Positions 6,101 to 6,662 of a DNA stretch of 6,662 nt are shown here, piece after piece; position 1 is the first letter of the stretch; each line of letters opens with the position of its first letter. This stretch comes from Burkholderiales bacterium. Lineage in GTDB: Bacteria; Pseudomonadota; Gammaproteobacteria; Burkholderiales; CAIKXV01. The notes beneath the pieces are model-generated. The model saw only the letters and a list, made by a program, of their open reading frames with translations, did not search any database and was not told the origin of the DNA. The DNA is taken from assembly GCA_019751575.1 (NCBI GenBank), contig JAIENF010000707.1, forward strand, positions 1 through 6,662, written 5' to 3'. The translations under genes were made by a program, and so were the position numbers.

Positions 6101-6662
6101 ATGATCCGTTCACTCTGGGTAGCGAAGACCGGTCTGGAAGCGCAGCAGACAAACGTCGACGTCATATCGAACAACCTGGCCAACGTCAGCACGAACGGCT
6201 TCAAGCGCCAGCGCCCGGTGTTCGAGGACCTGCTCTACCAGACGCTGCGCCAGCCGGGCGCCCAGTCGACCCAGCAGACGCAGGTGCCGTCCGGCCTGCA
6301 GCTGGGCACCGGCGTGCGTCCCGTGGCCACCGCCCGCATCTTCACCACCGGCAACCTGCAGAACACCGGCAATCCGCTGGACCTCGCGGTGAACGGCAAC
6401 GGCTTCTTCCAGGTGACGCTGCCCGACGGCTCGGTCTCCTACACGCGAGACGGCGCGTTCCAGCTCGACAACCAGGGCCAGGTGGTCACCTCGAACGGCT
6501 ATCCGCTGCAGCCGACCATCACCATCCCGCCCAACGCGGTGACCATCACCATCGGCAGCGACGGCACGGTCAGCGTGCTCGCCGCCGGCGCCGCCGCGCC
6601 GACGCAGGTCGGCCAGATCCAGCTTGCGAACTTCATCAACCCGGCCGGCCTGCAGGCGCGTG
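6101..6662 (+). CDS. flgG: flagellar basal-body distal rod protein FlgG (3' end beyond window)
   Basis: Main subunit of the distal rod, which crosses the periplasm to the L and P rings. The frame is open from ATG 6101 to the right edge: 187 codons of the usual ~260, without the C-terminal helix. The start [20 protein letters not shown] and [16 protein letters not shown] are canonical. Residues 46-63, from [10 protein letters not shown] to VP, match in position and pattern the FlgG-specific insertion that in Salmonella makes the rod straight and stiff where the hook is curved. [24 protein letters not shown] and [16 protein letters not shown] follow. GGAAAG (6089-6094) lies six bases before the ATG. 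The operon evidently continues to the right. Identification secure. Confidence 0.96.
   Translation, partial: MIRSLWVAKTGLEAQQTNVDVISNNLANVSTNGFKRQRPVFEDLLYQTLRQPGAQSTQQTQVPSGLQLGTGVRPVATARIFTTGNLQNTGNPLDLAVNGNGFFQVTLPDGSVSYTRDGAFQLDNQGQVVTSNGYPLQPTITIPPNAVTITIGSDGTVSVLAAGAAAPTQVGQIQLANFINPAGLQAR

Noticed and set aside
5290..6204. 304-codon open frame on the minus strand across flgF and the flgG start
   Set aside because: Antisense to conserved flagellar genes and lacking any recognisable domain.

Overview
The window is high-GC, strongly codon-biased bacterial DNA. About two thirds of it is the start of a flagellar rod/hook operon. All well-supported genes lie on the + strand. Gene order (flgB-flgC-flgD-flgE-flgF-flgG), protein sequences and an apparent sigma-54 promoter indicate a Gram-negative flagellated bacterium. 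A beta- or gammaproteobacterium is most likely, with a lean towards Betaproteobacteria from the style of FlgD and of the diguanylate cyclase N-terminus. No RNA gene, CRISPR array or complete mobile element was seen.

Layout. (1) Positions 2-343 hold the end of a reading frame entering from the left. Its first ~66 codons are the C-terminal core of a superfamily-2 helicase (motif VI QASSRVGR) closely resembling DrmA of the DISARM anti-phage system. The similarity then stops abruptly, and the last ~48 residues match nothing I recognise. Third-position A/T is much commoner there than in the flagellar genes, so this looks like the edge of an acquired defence region. (2) Positions 355-2280 encode a cytoplasmic GGDEF diguanylate cyclase of about 641 residues. 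It has an intact GGEEF active site, an RxxD inhibitory site and a large uncharacterised helical N-terminal region. (3) The 190-bp gap 2281-2470 is rich in signals: a 16-bp bulged hairpin that is also a cluster of four CGGCAA-like half-sites, an A-rich patch with an IHF-like match, and a near-consensus -24/-12 sigma-54 promoter ending 37 bp before flgB. (4) From 2471 to the right edge run flgB, flgC, flgD, flgE, flgF and the first 187 codons of flgG, with gaps of 25-56 bp. This fits one operon that continues beyond the window, probably into flgHIJKL.

How the genes work together. FlgB, FlgC, FlgF and FlgG are the proximal and distal rod proteins. FlgE is the hook subunit and FlgD the cap that guides hook assembly. 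All are exported through the flagellar type III apparatus and assemble in the periplasm or outside the cell. The neighbouring cyclase makes c-di-GMP, which in many proteobacteria represses motility, so its position suggests, without proving, a functional link.

No complete new system is visible. The parts most worth a second look are the DrmA-like remnant and its sharp boundary, and the regulatory gap upstream of flgB.
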